Positions 35,543 to 44,416 are shown, counted from the stretch's first letter. The stretch: 64,000 bases of DNA from Methylocystis hirsuta (GCF_003722355.1 NZ_QWDD01000001.1:1240001-1304000); one strand, 5' to 3'. Notes: a model not told the origin generated them from the sequence alone. Program-made: numbers and translations.

Positions 35543-37888
35543 CTATTGCCCAGTCCTCGACTTGCGAGCCCTAGACGGGCGTCGTTCCGTGGGGGCAGGC
35601 GAGATTCTGCGCCGTATAGGCCGCAACGTTTCCGGAGTTTCACCATCGATAACATTTATGCGTTCAGCGTCCTTTCGCACATCGGCATCGCGCACCGCAT
35701 CGCCAAAATCTAGGCTCGTAGCCGCTTCTATTTCCTTGACCGTCGTCAGGAATTCGGAAACTCGTAATATCTCAGTATCATCTAAAAATGCCTCTGCGGA
35801 TAAAATGCCTTCCGGCATAACCTTAAGCAACTCGGCCTGATCGGCTATCAGCGCGAGAGATCTCAAACCATCCTGATCTGCCCAGACCGCGATCTTCCAA
35901 AACTTCATGGGGATTCGCGAGCCGAAGCGATATTCCGGGTCGTTGTCCGCAAAGATCGGGCCAGCTAAAACCGTGACCCTTTTCCGCATTGTAACTGCAT
36001 TGCGAAGAATAAATGTTTCGACGGCTCGCCATCGCAACTTTCCTTTCGCGCCAGGGCGGTCCAGCGGGCTACCTTGATTGAAATAGCCTACCTGCGGCGC
36101 TGCATTTGTGTAGAAGAAGGTGTCGCGCTCCGCGGAAATTGCCATGTCATCCGTGCCCCATGCTGGGTCTCCGCGTAGCGTAATATGGCCCTTCTGGAAC
36201 ATTCGCGCCCGCCGCTCTCCAGAGTCCTTATCAGGGAAACCGGGAACGTTCTGATTGTCATAGAAGACCTTAGTCATCTGTTCGTCAGTTGACAGTCGGG
36301 GGTCTGGACGGAAGGCATCCGCTGCCTCGGGTTCAAACGACTCAACGCCCAGCTGCTTAAGTGTCGGTTCTGCTGTGACAGTCTTGTCTTTCCGATTTAC
36401 TGCTTTAACGCGCGAGCCGTCGATATTACAGGCCGTAAAATAAGCTAACCGACGCTGAGCGTTCGCTACGATCGAAAAGTGGTGATAGCGGAGCTCATGC
36501 GGATCTTCGCCGGGCAACGCCTGTAGGTTTTTCGCAGGCGTGTGGTCCGGCGCCGTCTTTGGGAGCGGCACGATAAATCCTGGGATAAATCCCGGCTCAT
36601 AACCTCCGCGGTCAGTGAAATCTTCGTCACGTCGTCGGGCCTCTGCCTCGGGCGCAACAGGAGTTGACGCTGTTAGCTGTACAGGTTCGGCCTCCGAGTT
36701 GCGGCTGCCGCCGAAACTGCCCGGCAAACGCAAACTAAATTCGATCGGAATTGTCCACGTCACGCGACCGTCGGGTTCGATCCGCGGAGCATCTGGGATA
36801 ACTTCATCCCTTTGCGTTCGCGAAAACTCTGACCTTGGCGGGATCGCCGCTTCAGCGACGCGCGCTGAACCTTCCCATACGCTAAGAGCGCTTCGCAGCG
36901 ATTCGGCTGTTCTTCCTGAAGCTGTCGGCGCCACCCTCCGCAGAAACTTGACTATCGCACTGATGCGGATTCCCTCGTTGACTTCTCGACTGGGACCAAT
37001 TTCTGATTTTCCCTCCAGCCAAGGGGTTCCCCAATGGTGAAGCGCTATAGGCTCCCACTGATTGTTAAATACAGGAGAACCTGACGCGCCGCCTTCTGTG
37101 TCCGCGACATAATGGAGAACTCGATTGAGGGCGTCGCGAGCGACAAGCTGATTCTCACGTACGACAACCTCTTTGAGGCGACCTTGCGGGTGTTGAATAA
37201 TGTTGGCCACCTCGCCAAGCATGTGCTTATCGCCGGCGTCAGAAAGCGGAATGAAGCCAAAGTCTTCTAAGCGACGCTCTCCGTAGAGCCGTTCACCGAC
37301 TCCAATTAGCGTGAAATCCAAACCCTCGATTCCATCTGAGACAAAGCATCGCTGTGTATCAAATGTAAACCGCGTCACAGGCAGCGTTTCGCCGTTCGGT
37401 CCGGTTTCGTATTCGAACTCTACACATAAGCGTAAGGCATCTGACGTGCTAGCGATGACGTGATGATTGGTGAGAAACAGGTTTGGCGCTACCATGAAAC
37501 CAGTGCCTTGCGGCCGGCCGTCTCGGAAAGCAACCCGCGCGACCGCGTTCGCTGCAAGGCGTCCGCGTGCGAAGAAGTTGACTCCGATGAAGTCGAGCGT
37601 GCTCCCCCAAATTGCCTCGCGGCCATTGGGGGGAGGCACATGCTCAGCTTCCGCAGCGGACTCGACTGTATGCGCTGAGCTCTTGATGCTCGCTGCGAGA
37701 GCTTCCGCCTGCTGACGTGATACGCAGGCCTTAGCCTGCAGCCGCTCGATTTGCCGTTCTTCTTGGAACTCCGCGCCGAGCGGGTTGCCAGCGGCTATTT
37801 GATTAAGGGAATGCTCAATTTGCTTGGTCGTTTCGGCAACGCGCGCGGCCACAACCTCGTCCAACCTAGAAGCGTAAATATTAGACAT
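35543..37888 (-). CDS. Trypsin-like serine protease fused to DNA/RNA non-specific endonuclease (NUC)
   Basis: A 781-residue two-enzyme protein. Residues 1-90 are a helical N-terminus. A trypsin-like domain follows with His in FLTNHHVIAS, Asp in GIEGLDFTLIGV and Ser in EGGASGSPVFNN. After a linker comes a NUC-type beta-beta-alpha-metal nuclease, with the catalytic region RARMFQKGHITLRGDPAWG, where the usual DRGH is reduced to QKGH. Start ATG 37888 (GAGG eight bases upstream) is preferred over 37912. The combination recalls effectors of bacterial conflict or self-killing systems, but its action is not shown here. The gene is AT-richer than its neighbours and abuts IS630 copy 1. Confidence 0.85.
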   Translation of the reverse strand: MSNIYASRLDEVVAARVAETTKQIEHSLNQIAAGNPLGAEFQEERQIERLQAKACVSRQQAEALAASIKSSAHTVESAAEAEHVPPPNGREAIWGSTLDFIGVNFFARGRLAANAVARVAFRDGRPQGTGFMVAPNLFLTNHHVIASTSDALRLCVEFEYETGPNGETLPVTRFTFDTQRCFVSDGIEGLDFTLIGVGERLYGERRLEDFGFIPLSDAGDKHMLGEVANIIQHPQGRLKEVVVRENQLVARDALNRVLHYVADTEGGASGSPVFNNQWEPIALHHWGTPWLEGKSEIGPSREVNEGIRISAIVKFLRRVAPTASGRTAESLRSALSVWEGSARVAEAAIPPRSEFSRTQRDEVIPDAPRIEPDGRVTWTIPIEFSLRLPGSFGGSRNSEAEPVQLTASTPVAPEAEARRRDEDFTDRGGYEPGFIPGFIVPLPKTAPDHTPAKNLQALPGEDPHELRYHHFSIVANAQRRLAYFTACNIDGSRVKAVNRKDKTVTAEPTLKQLGVESFEPEAADAFRPDPRLSTDEQMTKVFYDNQNVPGFPDKDSGERRARMFQKGHITLRGDPAWGTDDMAISAERDTFFYTNAAPQVGYFNQGSPLDRPGAKGKLRWRAVETFILRNAVTMRKRVTVLAGPIFADNDPEYRFGSRIPMKFWKIAVWADQDGLRSLALIADQAELLKVMPEGILSAEAFLDDTEILRVSEFLTTVKEIEAATSLDFGDAVRDADVRKDAERINVIDGETPETLRPIRRRISPAPTERRPSRARKSRTGQ

Positions 37889-37943
37889 CAAGGCAATCCT
37901 CATAAAATACATGGGCTACTTTTCAAAAGTATGTGACGTTTTA

Positions 37944-37957
37944 GTGATACAGATCAA
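37944..37957 (-). promoter_or_regulatory. Possible FNR/FixK-type box upstream of the protease-nuclease gene
   Basis: The minus strand reads TTGATCTGTATCAC, nine of ten positions of TTGAT-N4-ATCAA. It lies about 56 bases upstream of the chosen ATG of the trypsin-NUC gene, a plausible activator distance. A single near-match in a short AT-richer gap can arise by chance. Confidence 0.3.
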
Positions 37958-37985
37958 GTCACTTGCTGTAAGTCCGAAGAGGATC

Positions 37986-39692
37986 TCACCTTTCCACAGA
38001 TGCCTCCACGTCGAGGCTTTCCAAAATCTCGCTCGGCTTTCGCGCCAGCGCGTCGAGCGCGTTGACGCCTTTCGGCGCGGCAAAACGCAGATGCAGCCGC
38101 TTTGGCTTCTCGATATAGGCCGAGACCGCCTCGGCGATGCGCTTGGCGTTTGTCCCTGCGCCGCCGAGCGCCGTAATCGCGGTCGCGGCGGCCTTGGCGT
38201 AATCGGCGCGCGCCTTGTCGACGGATGTCTTCTGCTCTTTGGCTTCAAGCGCGAGCACGCGATCGACGAGACCGTCGCCTTCGAGCGTCAGGTCGATCGA
38301 CTTGATCGACGTCGTGAGCGTCGCCGCGCGGGAAATGAGGGGCGAAGGCGAGAACGCCGCGCTCGACACATTGCCGAACAGCGCGGAGAGTCGCGCGACG
38401 CCCATGTTCTTGGCGTCGATCGCGACAGGCTCCAACGCCGCTTCCGACGACTTCTCGCGCCATTCGCCGGCGGCGACGCCGGAGAGCGCGAGTTCGCGAT
38501 AGCCGAGCGCCAAGAAATGCGCCGTCGTCTGCGTTTCGCCACGCGCCGAAAGATCGACGACGAAATTGTCGATGCGGCCGGAAAATTTCGTTGGTGTTGA
38601 TGCAAGATAATTGTCGAACGTCGCGCTTGCGTTCTCGACGCTGAATTTCATTCGCGACGTTTCGCTGGTTTTGGGATCGGGCAAATCGGCGGCGACGCCG
38701 CGCGCCTCGATGCGCGCCAGCTTGGGATAGGCGGCGCCCTCTAAAACCGGAGCCAGCTGCACTTCGTTCAGCGCAAATCGCTTGACCGACAGATGGCCGC
38801 CGTCCGACGCGGCGAGCGAAAACTCGTCGAAAAACATCTCGCCGGCGCCGGCGCCCGCGACTTTGCGCATGCCGGCGCGCGCGATCTTCGCCGTAAAGGG
38901 CTGTCCGGCGGGATCGCCTCTGCCGGCGGCGACGACATCGTCAACGCCGATCGACGCCGACTCGAAGGATTGGAGCGCGTCCAGGACATCGCGCATTAAC
39001 GCCGGATTGTCCTCGGGCTTTGCCGGATCGATCTTCTCGAATCTTTCAATGAGTTTGCCGGGGGGAGTCCGCAGCGCGCGGCCGCGCACGCCCTCGATCT
39101 TCAGGCGGCCCGTCGTCATGACCAGATTGGCGGCCGTATCTTCAATGCGCGACGATTCGACGACTTCCTCTTCAATCAAGGGCTTCAGAGGCTCATTGGC
39201 GTCGCCGCGCGTGGAGAGCGCCAGACGCGCGAACTCTGCGAGATCGAGGCCTTTGGCGGTAGAGGCGCCCCAGAAAACGCGCTGAACGCCGCCTTTCGCG
39301 GATTCGATCGTTTCCTCGCCGCCGTCGCCGCGCACGGTCGCGGCGCGTCCCGAAACGACATTTTCGAAGACAAGCTTGCGATAGGCGGCGCGTGCAACGC
39401 CCGAATCCTTGCGGCTTTCGCTCGACATCGCCGGCACGGCGATTCGCCGCGCGGAAATACGCGCGAGACGCGCCGCGACATCTGCGTCGCCGCTCAAAAA
39501 CAGCGAGGCCAATTCCGTCAGCGACAGACTCGCGCCTTCGATTTCGATGTGCGGGATACGATAGGTCGTCGCGCCGAGCGTGATGACGAGATTGTCGAGC
39601 GTGAGCGGCTTTTCGCCGGCGCCCGGCGAAGGCGCGGCGAAACCAATGAGCGAGAGCGACATCACGACGCGGAAGGCGAGGGATTTGCGCAT
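37986..39692 (-). CDS. Large exported protein of unknown function
   Basis: A 568-residue protein I do not recognise. It has a signal peptide (MRKSLAFRVVMSLSLIGFAA, residues 1-20, cleavage near SPGAG), which supports ATG 39692 over the longer frame from 39731. The mature part is rich in beta-strand-like alternating segments (for example IRIPHIEI-like stretches and LDLTLEGDGLV) and ends in helices with LHLRFAAPKGVNALDAL. The look is that of an AsmA-like or other periplasmic repeat protein, but that is only an impression. High GC, chromosome-like, unlike the trypsin-NUC gene next to it. Confidence 0.75.
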   Translation of the reverse strand: MRKSLAFRVVMSLSLIGFAAPSPGAGEKPLTLDNLVITLGATTYRIPHIEIEGASLSLTELASLFLSGDADVAARLARISARRIAVPAMSSESRKDSGVARAAYRKLVFENVVSGRAATVRGDGGEETIESAKGGVQRVFWGASTAKGLDLAEFARLALSTRGDANEPLKPLIEEEVVESSRIEDTAANLVMTTGRLKIEGVRGRALRTPPGKLIERFEKIDPAKPEDNPALMRDVLDALQSFESASIGVDDVVAAGRGDPAGQPFTAKIARAGMRKVAGAGAGEMFFDEFSLAASDGGHLSVKRFALNEVQLAPVLEGAAYPKLARIEARGVAADLPDPKTSETSRMKFSVENASATFDNYLASTPTKFSGRIDNFVVDLSARGETQTTAHFLALGYRELALSGVAAGEWREKSSEAALEPVAIDAKNMGVARLSALFGNVSSAAFSPSPLISRAATLTTSIKSIDLTLEGDGLVDRVLALEAKEQKTSVDKARADYAKAAATAITALGGAGTNAKRIAEAVSAYIEKPKRLHLRFAAPKGVNALDALARKPSEILESLDVEASVER

Positions 39693-39832
39693 CAGGGAAA
39701 CCTTGGGAAGACGAACGGAGAGAGCTTGCACTCCGCGCCTTTCGGGGTAAAGAGGCGCGTAGTTTCGTCGCAGCCGGCGTTTAGCGAGGGGCGGCGCGTG
39801 GCGGCGCGGCGGCGCCGTGATAGAGAGGCCGC

Positions 39833-40369
39833 ATGCGTCGACTCCTGCTCCTGCGCCATGGCAAGGCCGACCGGCATTCGGCCGGCGGCGACCGCCAACG
39901 TCCGCTCACCCGTCGAGGGATGGAGGATGCGCGGCGCATGGGCGAGTATCTGCGCGACGCCGACATTGTGCCGGGCCTCGCCGTCGCCTCCGATGCGCGT
40001 CGCGCCAAGCAGACCCTCGACCAGGTGCTCGACGCGTTTCCAGGCCATGTCACGCATCTAATTGAGAATACGATTTATCTTGCGACCGTCGACCATCTGG
40101 TCGAGATTTTGCGGCAGACGCCCGACAAGGTCGCGACGCTGCTCGCCGTCGGTCACAATCCGGGCTTTGCGGAGCTTGCCGCCTGGCTTGCGGGTTCAGG
40201 CGCGGCGGAAGACTTGGCGCTGATGCGCTCTAAATTCCCAACGGCGGCGCTGGCGATGCTCGACTTCGAGAGCGATCATTGGGGCGACGTCGGCAGGGGC
40301 GGGGCGCGACTTGCGCGTTTCGTTACGCCGGGCATTCTACGGGGCGAGGCGACGGAAGACCCCGACTAG
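39833..40369 (+). CDS. SixA-like histidine phosphatase
   Basis: A 178-residue histidine phosphatase superfamily protein. The catalytic RHG is in LLLLRHGKADRH at the N-terminus and the second His in LLAVGHNPGFAELA. SixA of E. coli dephosphorylates the phosphotransfer His of ArcB/NPr; whether this one acts on phosphohistidine is inferred. It is divergent from the exported protein and 27 bases upstream of the next gene, with which it is probably co-transcribed. Confidence 0.9.
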   Translation: MRRLLLLRHGKADRHSAGGDRQRPLTRRGMEDARRMGEYLRDADIVPGLAVASDARRAKQTLDQVLDAFPGHVTHLIENTIYLATVDHLVEILRQTPDKVATLLAVGHNPGFAELAAWLAGSGAAEDLALMRSKFPTAALAMLDFESDHWGDVGRGGARLARFVTPGILRGEATEDPD

Positions 40370-40396
40370 CGCAGTTCGCAAACCCGCAAGGCGGCC

Positions 40397-41452
40397 ATGC
40401 TGATCGAAGCGCTCCTGACGATGCTGGCCGTAGCGGCGCCCCACAAGGCGCCGGCGGCCCTCGTCGCGCCCTCGTCGGCGTTCGCCGCGACCCCGAGCCC
40501 CGCCTATCAGCCCCAAATGCGCGCCGTGGACAATTGGCGCTTCGAAAGCGCGCTGGCGCTGGAGATGGCGCCTGTCGCCGCGATCCGCCGGGCGCTCGGC
40601 GCGGAGGCCGGCGAACCGGCCCGCTGCGTCAAGCTTAACAATTACTGGTGCATCAAGAGCGCGGGCTGGAACGGCGAGATCGCCGCCGATTCCGATGGCC
40701 ATGTCGCCTTCGCTTCGGCGGAGGAGGGCGCCGCCGTCGCGGCGCTGCTGCTGCGCCGATATTACGTCGACTATGGGCGGCGCACCGCGCGCGCCATCGT
40801 CGAGCGCTGGGCGCCAGCGCAATGTTCGCTCGTCCTCGCGTCCGCCGCGCCTCGGCGGCCGGCGGCCGCTCCCGGGCAGCCGGCGTCGCGCGGCGGCATG
40901 GCGCGCATGCCGCCGCAGCGCGTCGCGCCCATGGGGATCGCGCCGCGCGGCATTCAGAACACGCTTCGCGCGCGCTGGCTGGCGGCGCATGGGCGCGGCG
41001 GGGTCAACCCGAGAACGGCGCGGCGACCGCTCGCAAAGCCCGTCGATCTGCTGCCGACGCCCTCTATCATGGCCGGCGTCTCCGAGCTTCCGGCGCGGCG
41101 GGAAAAGCTCGCCGAGCTGATCGAACCGGCGCCCCGGACGACAATCGCCGACCTGCCGCCGTCGCCCGAGCCGCGGCTGCCGCCGGTTGGCGTTGCGAAT
41201 TGCTCGGGGGAGCTTGCGCGGATCGCCACTTACGCGGCCAGCGTGGCGCAGGGCGTCGTCGGCGGCGCCAACGAGGATCTAGCGCTGTTCACATCCGACG
41301 GCGCGCCGACCGAAAATCTGGCCAAGGTGATGGCCAATATGGCGGCGGTCGAGATCGGGCCGGCGCGGCCGCGCGATGCGCTGATCCGGATCGCCGTCGC
41401 GCAACTGCGCCAGATGCTGGAGGCGCCCGCAAAGTCGCATGCGGGCCCATGA
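40397..41452 (+). CDS. Conserved protein of unknown function with Ala/Pro/Arg-rich linker
   Basis: A 351-residue protein. The N-terminus is hydrophobic and may be exported. Residues 75-140 hold a compact segment, CVKLNNYWCIKSAGWNGEIA then AFASAEEGAAVAALLLRRYY and AIVERWAPAQC, that resembles lysozyme-like or structural (P5-type) domains of other Hyphomicrobiales proteins. A long Arg/Pro/Ala-rich linker follows and then a C-terminal region with GELARIATYAASVAQGVVGG. No catalytic residues can be named. Confidence 0.75.
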   Translation: MLIEALLTMLAVAAPHKAPAALVAPSSAFAATPSPAYQPQMRAVDNWRFESALALEMAPVAAIRRALGAEAGEPARCVKLNNYWCIKSAGWNGEIAADSDGHVAFASAEEGAAVAALLLRRYYVDYGRRTARAIVERWAPAQCSLVLASAAPRRPAAAPGQPASRGGMARMPPQRVAPMGIAPRGIQNTLRARWLAAHGRGGVNPRTARRPLAKPVDLLPTPSIMAGVSELPARREKLAELIEPAPRTTIADLPPSPEPRLPPVGVANCSGELARIATYAASVAQGVVGGANEDLALFTSDGAPTENLAKVMANMAAVEIGPARPRDALIRIAVAQLRQMLEAPAKSHAGP

Positions 41453-41607
41453 CGCGCCAAGCGCTTCCCAATCACATGGAAGCATGTGATCGATGAGGAA
41501 ACGCTCGATATCAAATGTTGGAGCAGGTTCTCATCGAAAAGGTCCGGCATTAGGTAACAAACGCACCTAGGGGAAAATTCAACGCGATACTGGCAGCGTG
41601 GCGATGC
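41453..41607. other. Convergent intergenic region with hairpin and repeat-like sequence
   Basis: Between two convergent genes. It contains the hairpin ATCACATG-GAAG-CATGTGAT (41471-41490), without an obvious U-tract, and then TTGGAGCAGGTTCTCATCGA, a string that recalls a palindromic repeat common in Hyphomicrobiales genomes. Likely terminator for the plus-strand gene; no reading frame seen. Confidence 0.45.
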
Positions 41608-42162
41608 CTAAGTGGCGCAACAAGCTGACGCCAATTCCGTGTGGTGCTTTGAAACCCTAACTTCCCGCTGAACAGCTCTCGAGAATCCTTCCACGCGCTG
41701 TTTCTTATTCTCGATACACATATCCGCAACCGTCATTCGGATTGCTGGACCCCAGAGCCAATGCGAATAACCTATTGTGGTTATTGCATACACGATGGCA
41801 TCAAGGTATTTGTCTGCTATCTCAGGGTTGTTTTGTAGAAACACTCGCTCTTCGTCAACTTTGTATGATCGTTTGCTCTTGCTGCTGCTGAGTAACTTCT
41901 TTTGACGGTTCTTCAGCGCCATCGCCAACAAAAATGGCACGCTCTTGTCTGCTACCGCGTCATTCCAAAACGCGAGAGTTTCGATCATTTCTAACGGGAG
42001 AATATCATTTGAGATAATATCTCGCGTCGTAGAGAAAAATTTCCCGGACCACTTCGCCCGCTTTGCTAAACGATCAAGGTCGATCGCTAAGAAAATCTCA
42101 AAAAGCTTGAAGGCGGCAAAAGCCGATAAAACGATCGCGAGCAGAATGAATGCGGCACTCAT
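41608..42162 (-). CDS. Small membrane-anchored accessory protein, unknown function (184 aa)
   Basis: One N-terminal transmembrane helix (AAFILLAIVLSAFAAFKLFEIF) followed by a soluble, basic domain, with no motif I recognise. The ATG at 42162 has GGGAG directly upstream, and the preceding gene stops two bases before it, so the two are a translational unit. The gene is clearly AT-richer than the chromosome-like genes around it, suggesting recent acquisition. Pairs of small membrane proteins in accessory islands are often toxin/immunity, phage-defence or transport accessories, but nothing here decides. Confidence 0.65.
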   Translation of the reverse strand: MSAAFILLAIVLSAFAAFKLFEIFLAIDLDRLAKRAKWSGKFFSTTRDIISNDILPLEMIETLAFWNDAVADKSVPFLLAMALKNRQKKLLSSSKSKRSYKVDEERVFLQNNPEIADKYLDAIVYAITTIGYSHWLWGPAIRMTVADMCIENKKQRVEGFSRAVQREVRVSKHHTELASACCAT

Positions 42163-42164
42163 TT

Positions 42165-42440
42165 CTAGCTCCCTTCTTCGGTCTTGGATAACTTCTTTAC
42201 TTTCTCTGTTGCCTGGGCAATTTCACGTCCGAGGGCAATAGTCTCGCGTTCGATACGAGCGTCAAGCTCTCGGCTCTTTCGACGATGCTCCCAAAAATCA
42301 TTTATAATACCTCTAACGGCGGTAACAACCTCTGCGGGCTTTCGGGCGACCCCTAGGGAGATTATCAGCAGACAAGCTCCGGGAACTCCTATCGCAACCG
42401 CTAAGTCCTTAGCCGCTGTAATTATTTCTCCGTAGGACAA
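42165..42440 (-). CDS. Small membrane protein with C-terminal coiled coil, unknown function (91 aa)
   Basis: A hydrophobic segment (AVAIGVPGACLLIISLGV) is followed by a charged helix with heptad character (ELDARIERETIALGREIAQA). A TTG start at 42440 is taken because GGGGAG lies seven bases upstream on the minus strand and a sigma-70-like promoter ends just before it; the frame also allows a TTG at 42458. It is the first gene of a two-gene unit with the 184-residue membrane protein. AT-rich compared with the chromosome. Confidence 0.6.
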   Translation of the reverse strand: MSYGEIITAAKDLAVAIGVPGACLLIISLGVARKPAEVVTAVRGIINDFWEHRRKSRELDARIERETIALGREIAQATEKVKKLSKTEEGS

Positions 42441-42468
42441 AACACGTCTCCCCGCCAATAGGGAGCAC

Positions 42469-42495
42469 GCTATAATTGGCGTTAAAGTTTTTCAA
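42469..42495 (-). promoter_or_regulatory. Candidate sigma-70 promoter for the two small membrane genes
   Basis: On the minus strand TTGAAA (42495-42490) and TATAGC (42474-42469) are separated by 15 bases. The placement leaves a leader of about 20 bases containing the GGGGAG ribosome site of the 42440 start. The spacer is two bases shorter than ideal, so this is only a candidate. Confidence 0.35.
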
Positions 42496-42504
42496 CGCCA
42501 TCGC

Positions 42505-42762
42505 TCATTGTAACCCCCATACCCTCACGCCTTTTCGCTTCCCAGTTCCACTCACCCGTCCCCGCAATTCCTGCATCCGCATCGCCTGAACAATTCGATA
42601 ATTGACCGCCTTGCGCAGCACGGCGTCGCCTTCGTCCAATCCTTTGGCGCGGACTACGGCTAAGCCCAACTCTCGCGTGTCCAGCCCCTCCGGCGCGCCA
42701 GCGAGCGCCTCTTGGCATATCCTGTGAACCTCCCCCCGCTTGAATAGCCGATTTTGGTCCAT
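42505..42762 (-). CDS. Small conserved protein, probable winged-helix type (85 aa)
   Basis: Reads FKRGEVHRICQEALAGAP, then GLDTRELGLAVVRAKGLDEG, AVNYRIVQAMRMQELRGRV and GKRKGVRVWGL. This arrangement of three helices and a basic beta-wing is seen in small uncharacterised proteins of Hyphomicrobiales and looks like a winged helix. ATG 42762 is the first ATG in frame; a GTG at 42777 is possible. Function unknown. Confidence 0.6.
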   Translation of the reverse strand: MDQNRLFKRGEVHRICQEALAGAPEGLDTRELGLAVVRAKGLDEGDAVLRKAVNYRIVQAMRMQELRGRVSGTGKRKGVRVWGLQ

Positions 42763-42854
42763 GTGGACCGGGAACACCTCATGCTCGCCGGACCGCTCTC
42801 AATCCGGAGAATCCGCTGGGTGCGTTTGCTACCTAATGCCGCGCTTCCCTGCTC

Positions 42855-43673
42855 CTAAGAGCGCGCCATCAGCTCCAGCGCGAGCCCGTAGACTTTCGTG
42901 CGGGCGGGTTCGGGCAGGGTCTTCAGCACTTCAAAATAGGCTTGCCCAGCGCCGCACATGCGGGCGTCTTCGAGCGGCGGCGTGGGCATTTTGCCGTCGA
43001 GCAGCGCGTCGATCTCGACCTTGCTCAGGCCCCGCGCGGCGAGCGCCGTCTCCAACAGGCGAAAGTCCGCCTCCGTCGGCGCGGTCCGCTCGATCTTGTT
43101 GGCCTGTCCGCTGACGATCGCCTCTAATCCCGCAAGCGCCATGTCGGAGACGATCTGGCGGCGGGAGGCGGCGAATCGCTGAAAGTCGAGATTGGTCGCG
43201 CCGTAGAGGAAGGCGACGCACATGCGCTTATCCTCCCGCGCCACCGCCTGCAGCACTGCGAGCTGCTTTTCGAAGACGCGGGCGATCGGCTCGGGCTCGG
43301 CCTTCGCCGCGAGGGCGCCGCGCGACGTTCGGATGCGGCGGACCGCCTCGGAAAGATAATAGTCGACGCTCTGCTCTTCTTTCGTCTGCGCGAGGCGGGT
43401 GGCGAAATCATTGATCGCCGCTTCGTAATCAGCCGTGAAGGTCTCGCGAAGCCGGGCGAAGTAGCGCGCATAATCCGGCGTCGAGGCGATCAGGGTTTCG
43501 ATCTGCTGCCGCGCGCTTCCCTTGTCGACCTGCGCGTTGGCGGGCGCCGCGATCCCCGATCCCGCATCGGCCATGCGCGGCGGGGGATTGAGGGCCAGCC
43601 AGGTCAGGCCGATGCCGGCTCCGACCGCGACGAGCGCCGCAGCCGACAGCGCCAGAATTTTCTCCAGATACAT
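42855..43673 (-). CDS. Membrane-anchored or exported protein of unknown function (272 aa)
   Basis: An N-terminal hydrophobic segment (LALSAAALVAVGAGIGLTWLAL) is followed by an Ala-rich, mostly helical periplasmic domain. Landmarks are YYLSEAVRRIRTSRGALA, KRMCVAFLYGATNLDFQRF and ARMCGAGQAYFEVLKTLP, each with a conserved-looking cysteine. I do not recognise the family. High GC and no sign of transfer. Confidence 0.75.
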   Translation of the reverse strand: MYLEKILALSAAALVAVGAGIGLTWLALNPPPRMADAGSGIAAPANAQVDKGSARQQIETLIASTPDYARYFARLRETFTADYEAAINDFATRLAQTKEEQSVDYYLSEAVRRIRTSRGALAAKAEPEPIARVFEKQLAVLQAVAREDKRMCVAFLYGATNLDFQRFAASRRQIVSDMALAGLEAIVSGQANKIERTAPTEADFRLLETALAARGLSKVEIDALLDGKMPTPPLEDARMCGAGQAYFEVLKTLPEPARTKVYGLALELMARS

Positions 43674-43746
43674 CGCCGACCTTTGCGTCTCTGACCGAAA
43701 GCGCGAAGCTTAAAGCATTGCGCAGGTGGGCGGAAGCGCGGCCGCG

Positions 43747-44079
43747 CTACCCGCCATTCAACAGGCGATGAAGCCGCGCGGTCTCGGCGCGATGGGCGAC
43801 GAGCAGGCTGATATGCCGGTTGAGATCATAGCTCCAATGGCCGCGCCGGGCGCGTTCGCCGCGCATCGCGCGCTCGATTTCCTTGAGCGCGGCGCGCGCC
43901 CCGTCGGGCGAGTCGCTGGCGATCGTGTCAGGCGACAGGCGATGGAAACGCGTCAGCGCGCGCGTGCGATCATAGGCGTGGAGACCCGCGACGAGAGCGG
44001 CGTCGAGCGCCGCGCCAGCTTCTGTGGCGAAGCGGGCGGGGCGGTCGTCTTGCGGGGCTTGAACGGGCCTGTGCGTCAT
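43747..44079 (-). CDS. Conserved hypothetical protein (110 aa)
   Basis: A small basic helical protein with a strong ribosome site (GGAGG upstream of ATG 44079 on the minus strand). Landmarks are HAYDRTRALTRFHRLSPD and RGHWSYDLNRHISLLVAHRA. No known domain is recognised. It is GC-rich and lies between two unknown genes. Confidence 0.65.
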   Translation of the reverse strand: MTHRPVQAPQDDRPARFATEAGAALDAALVAGLHAYDRTRALTRFHRLSPDTIASDSPDGARAALKEIERAMRGERARRGHWSYDLNRHISLLVAHRAETARLHRLLNGG

Positions 44080-44416
44080 GGATCATCCTCCGTGACGCTC
44101 AGAGTGCTTTCCCTCGAACGGATGAGGATAAGTTTTTTTTCCTAATTATATCGTTGATACCACAATCTCAGCTAGGCTATTGAAAACGCGACAGGCCGGC
44201 TGGGGAATTTGGTGCGCTAGCATTTGAGTATGAGCAACGAAGCTAAATGGACGCACTGGTGGCGCAGAACTCCTTGGAGACGCGGCAATGCTTCGCTTTG
44301 GAAAAGGGCTTTTCGATAAATGGAGCACCTAAACCCAACGGGGCGCGAATGGTGCAACCGAGACGATTTTGAAAAGGATTATTACGCGACTTGCGCCGAG
44401 ACGATTATCGCTTCGT
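44080..44416. other. 337-base AT-richer gap
   Basis: Between the 110-residue hypothetical gene and the HNH gene. It contains a T8 run (about 44132-44139). On the plus strand two tiny frames lie head to tail, 44230-44319 (29 codons) and 44320-44484 (54 codons), the second running antisense into the HNH gene; neither has a clear ribosome site and I do not call them genes. No RNA gene or known repeat was recognised. Confidence 0.4.

Noticed and set aside
44146..44328. Minus-strand frame of 60 codons in the gap
   Set aside because: No ribosome site and composition without coding character.
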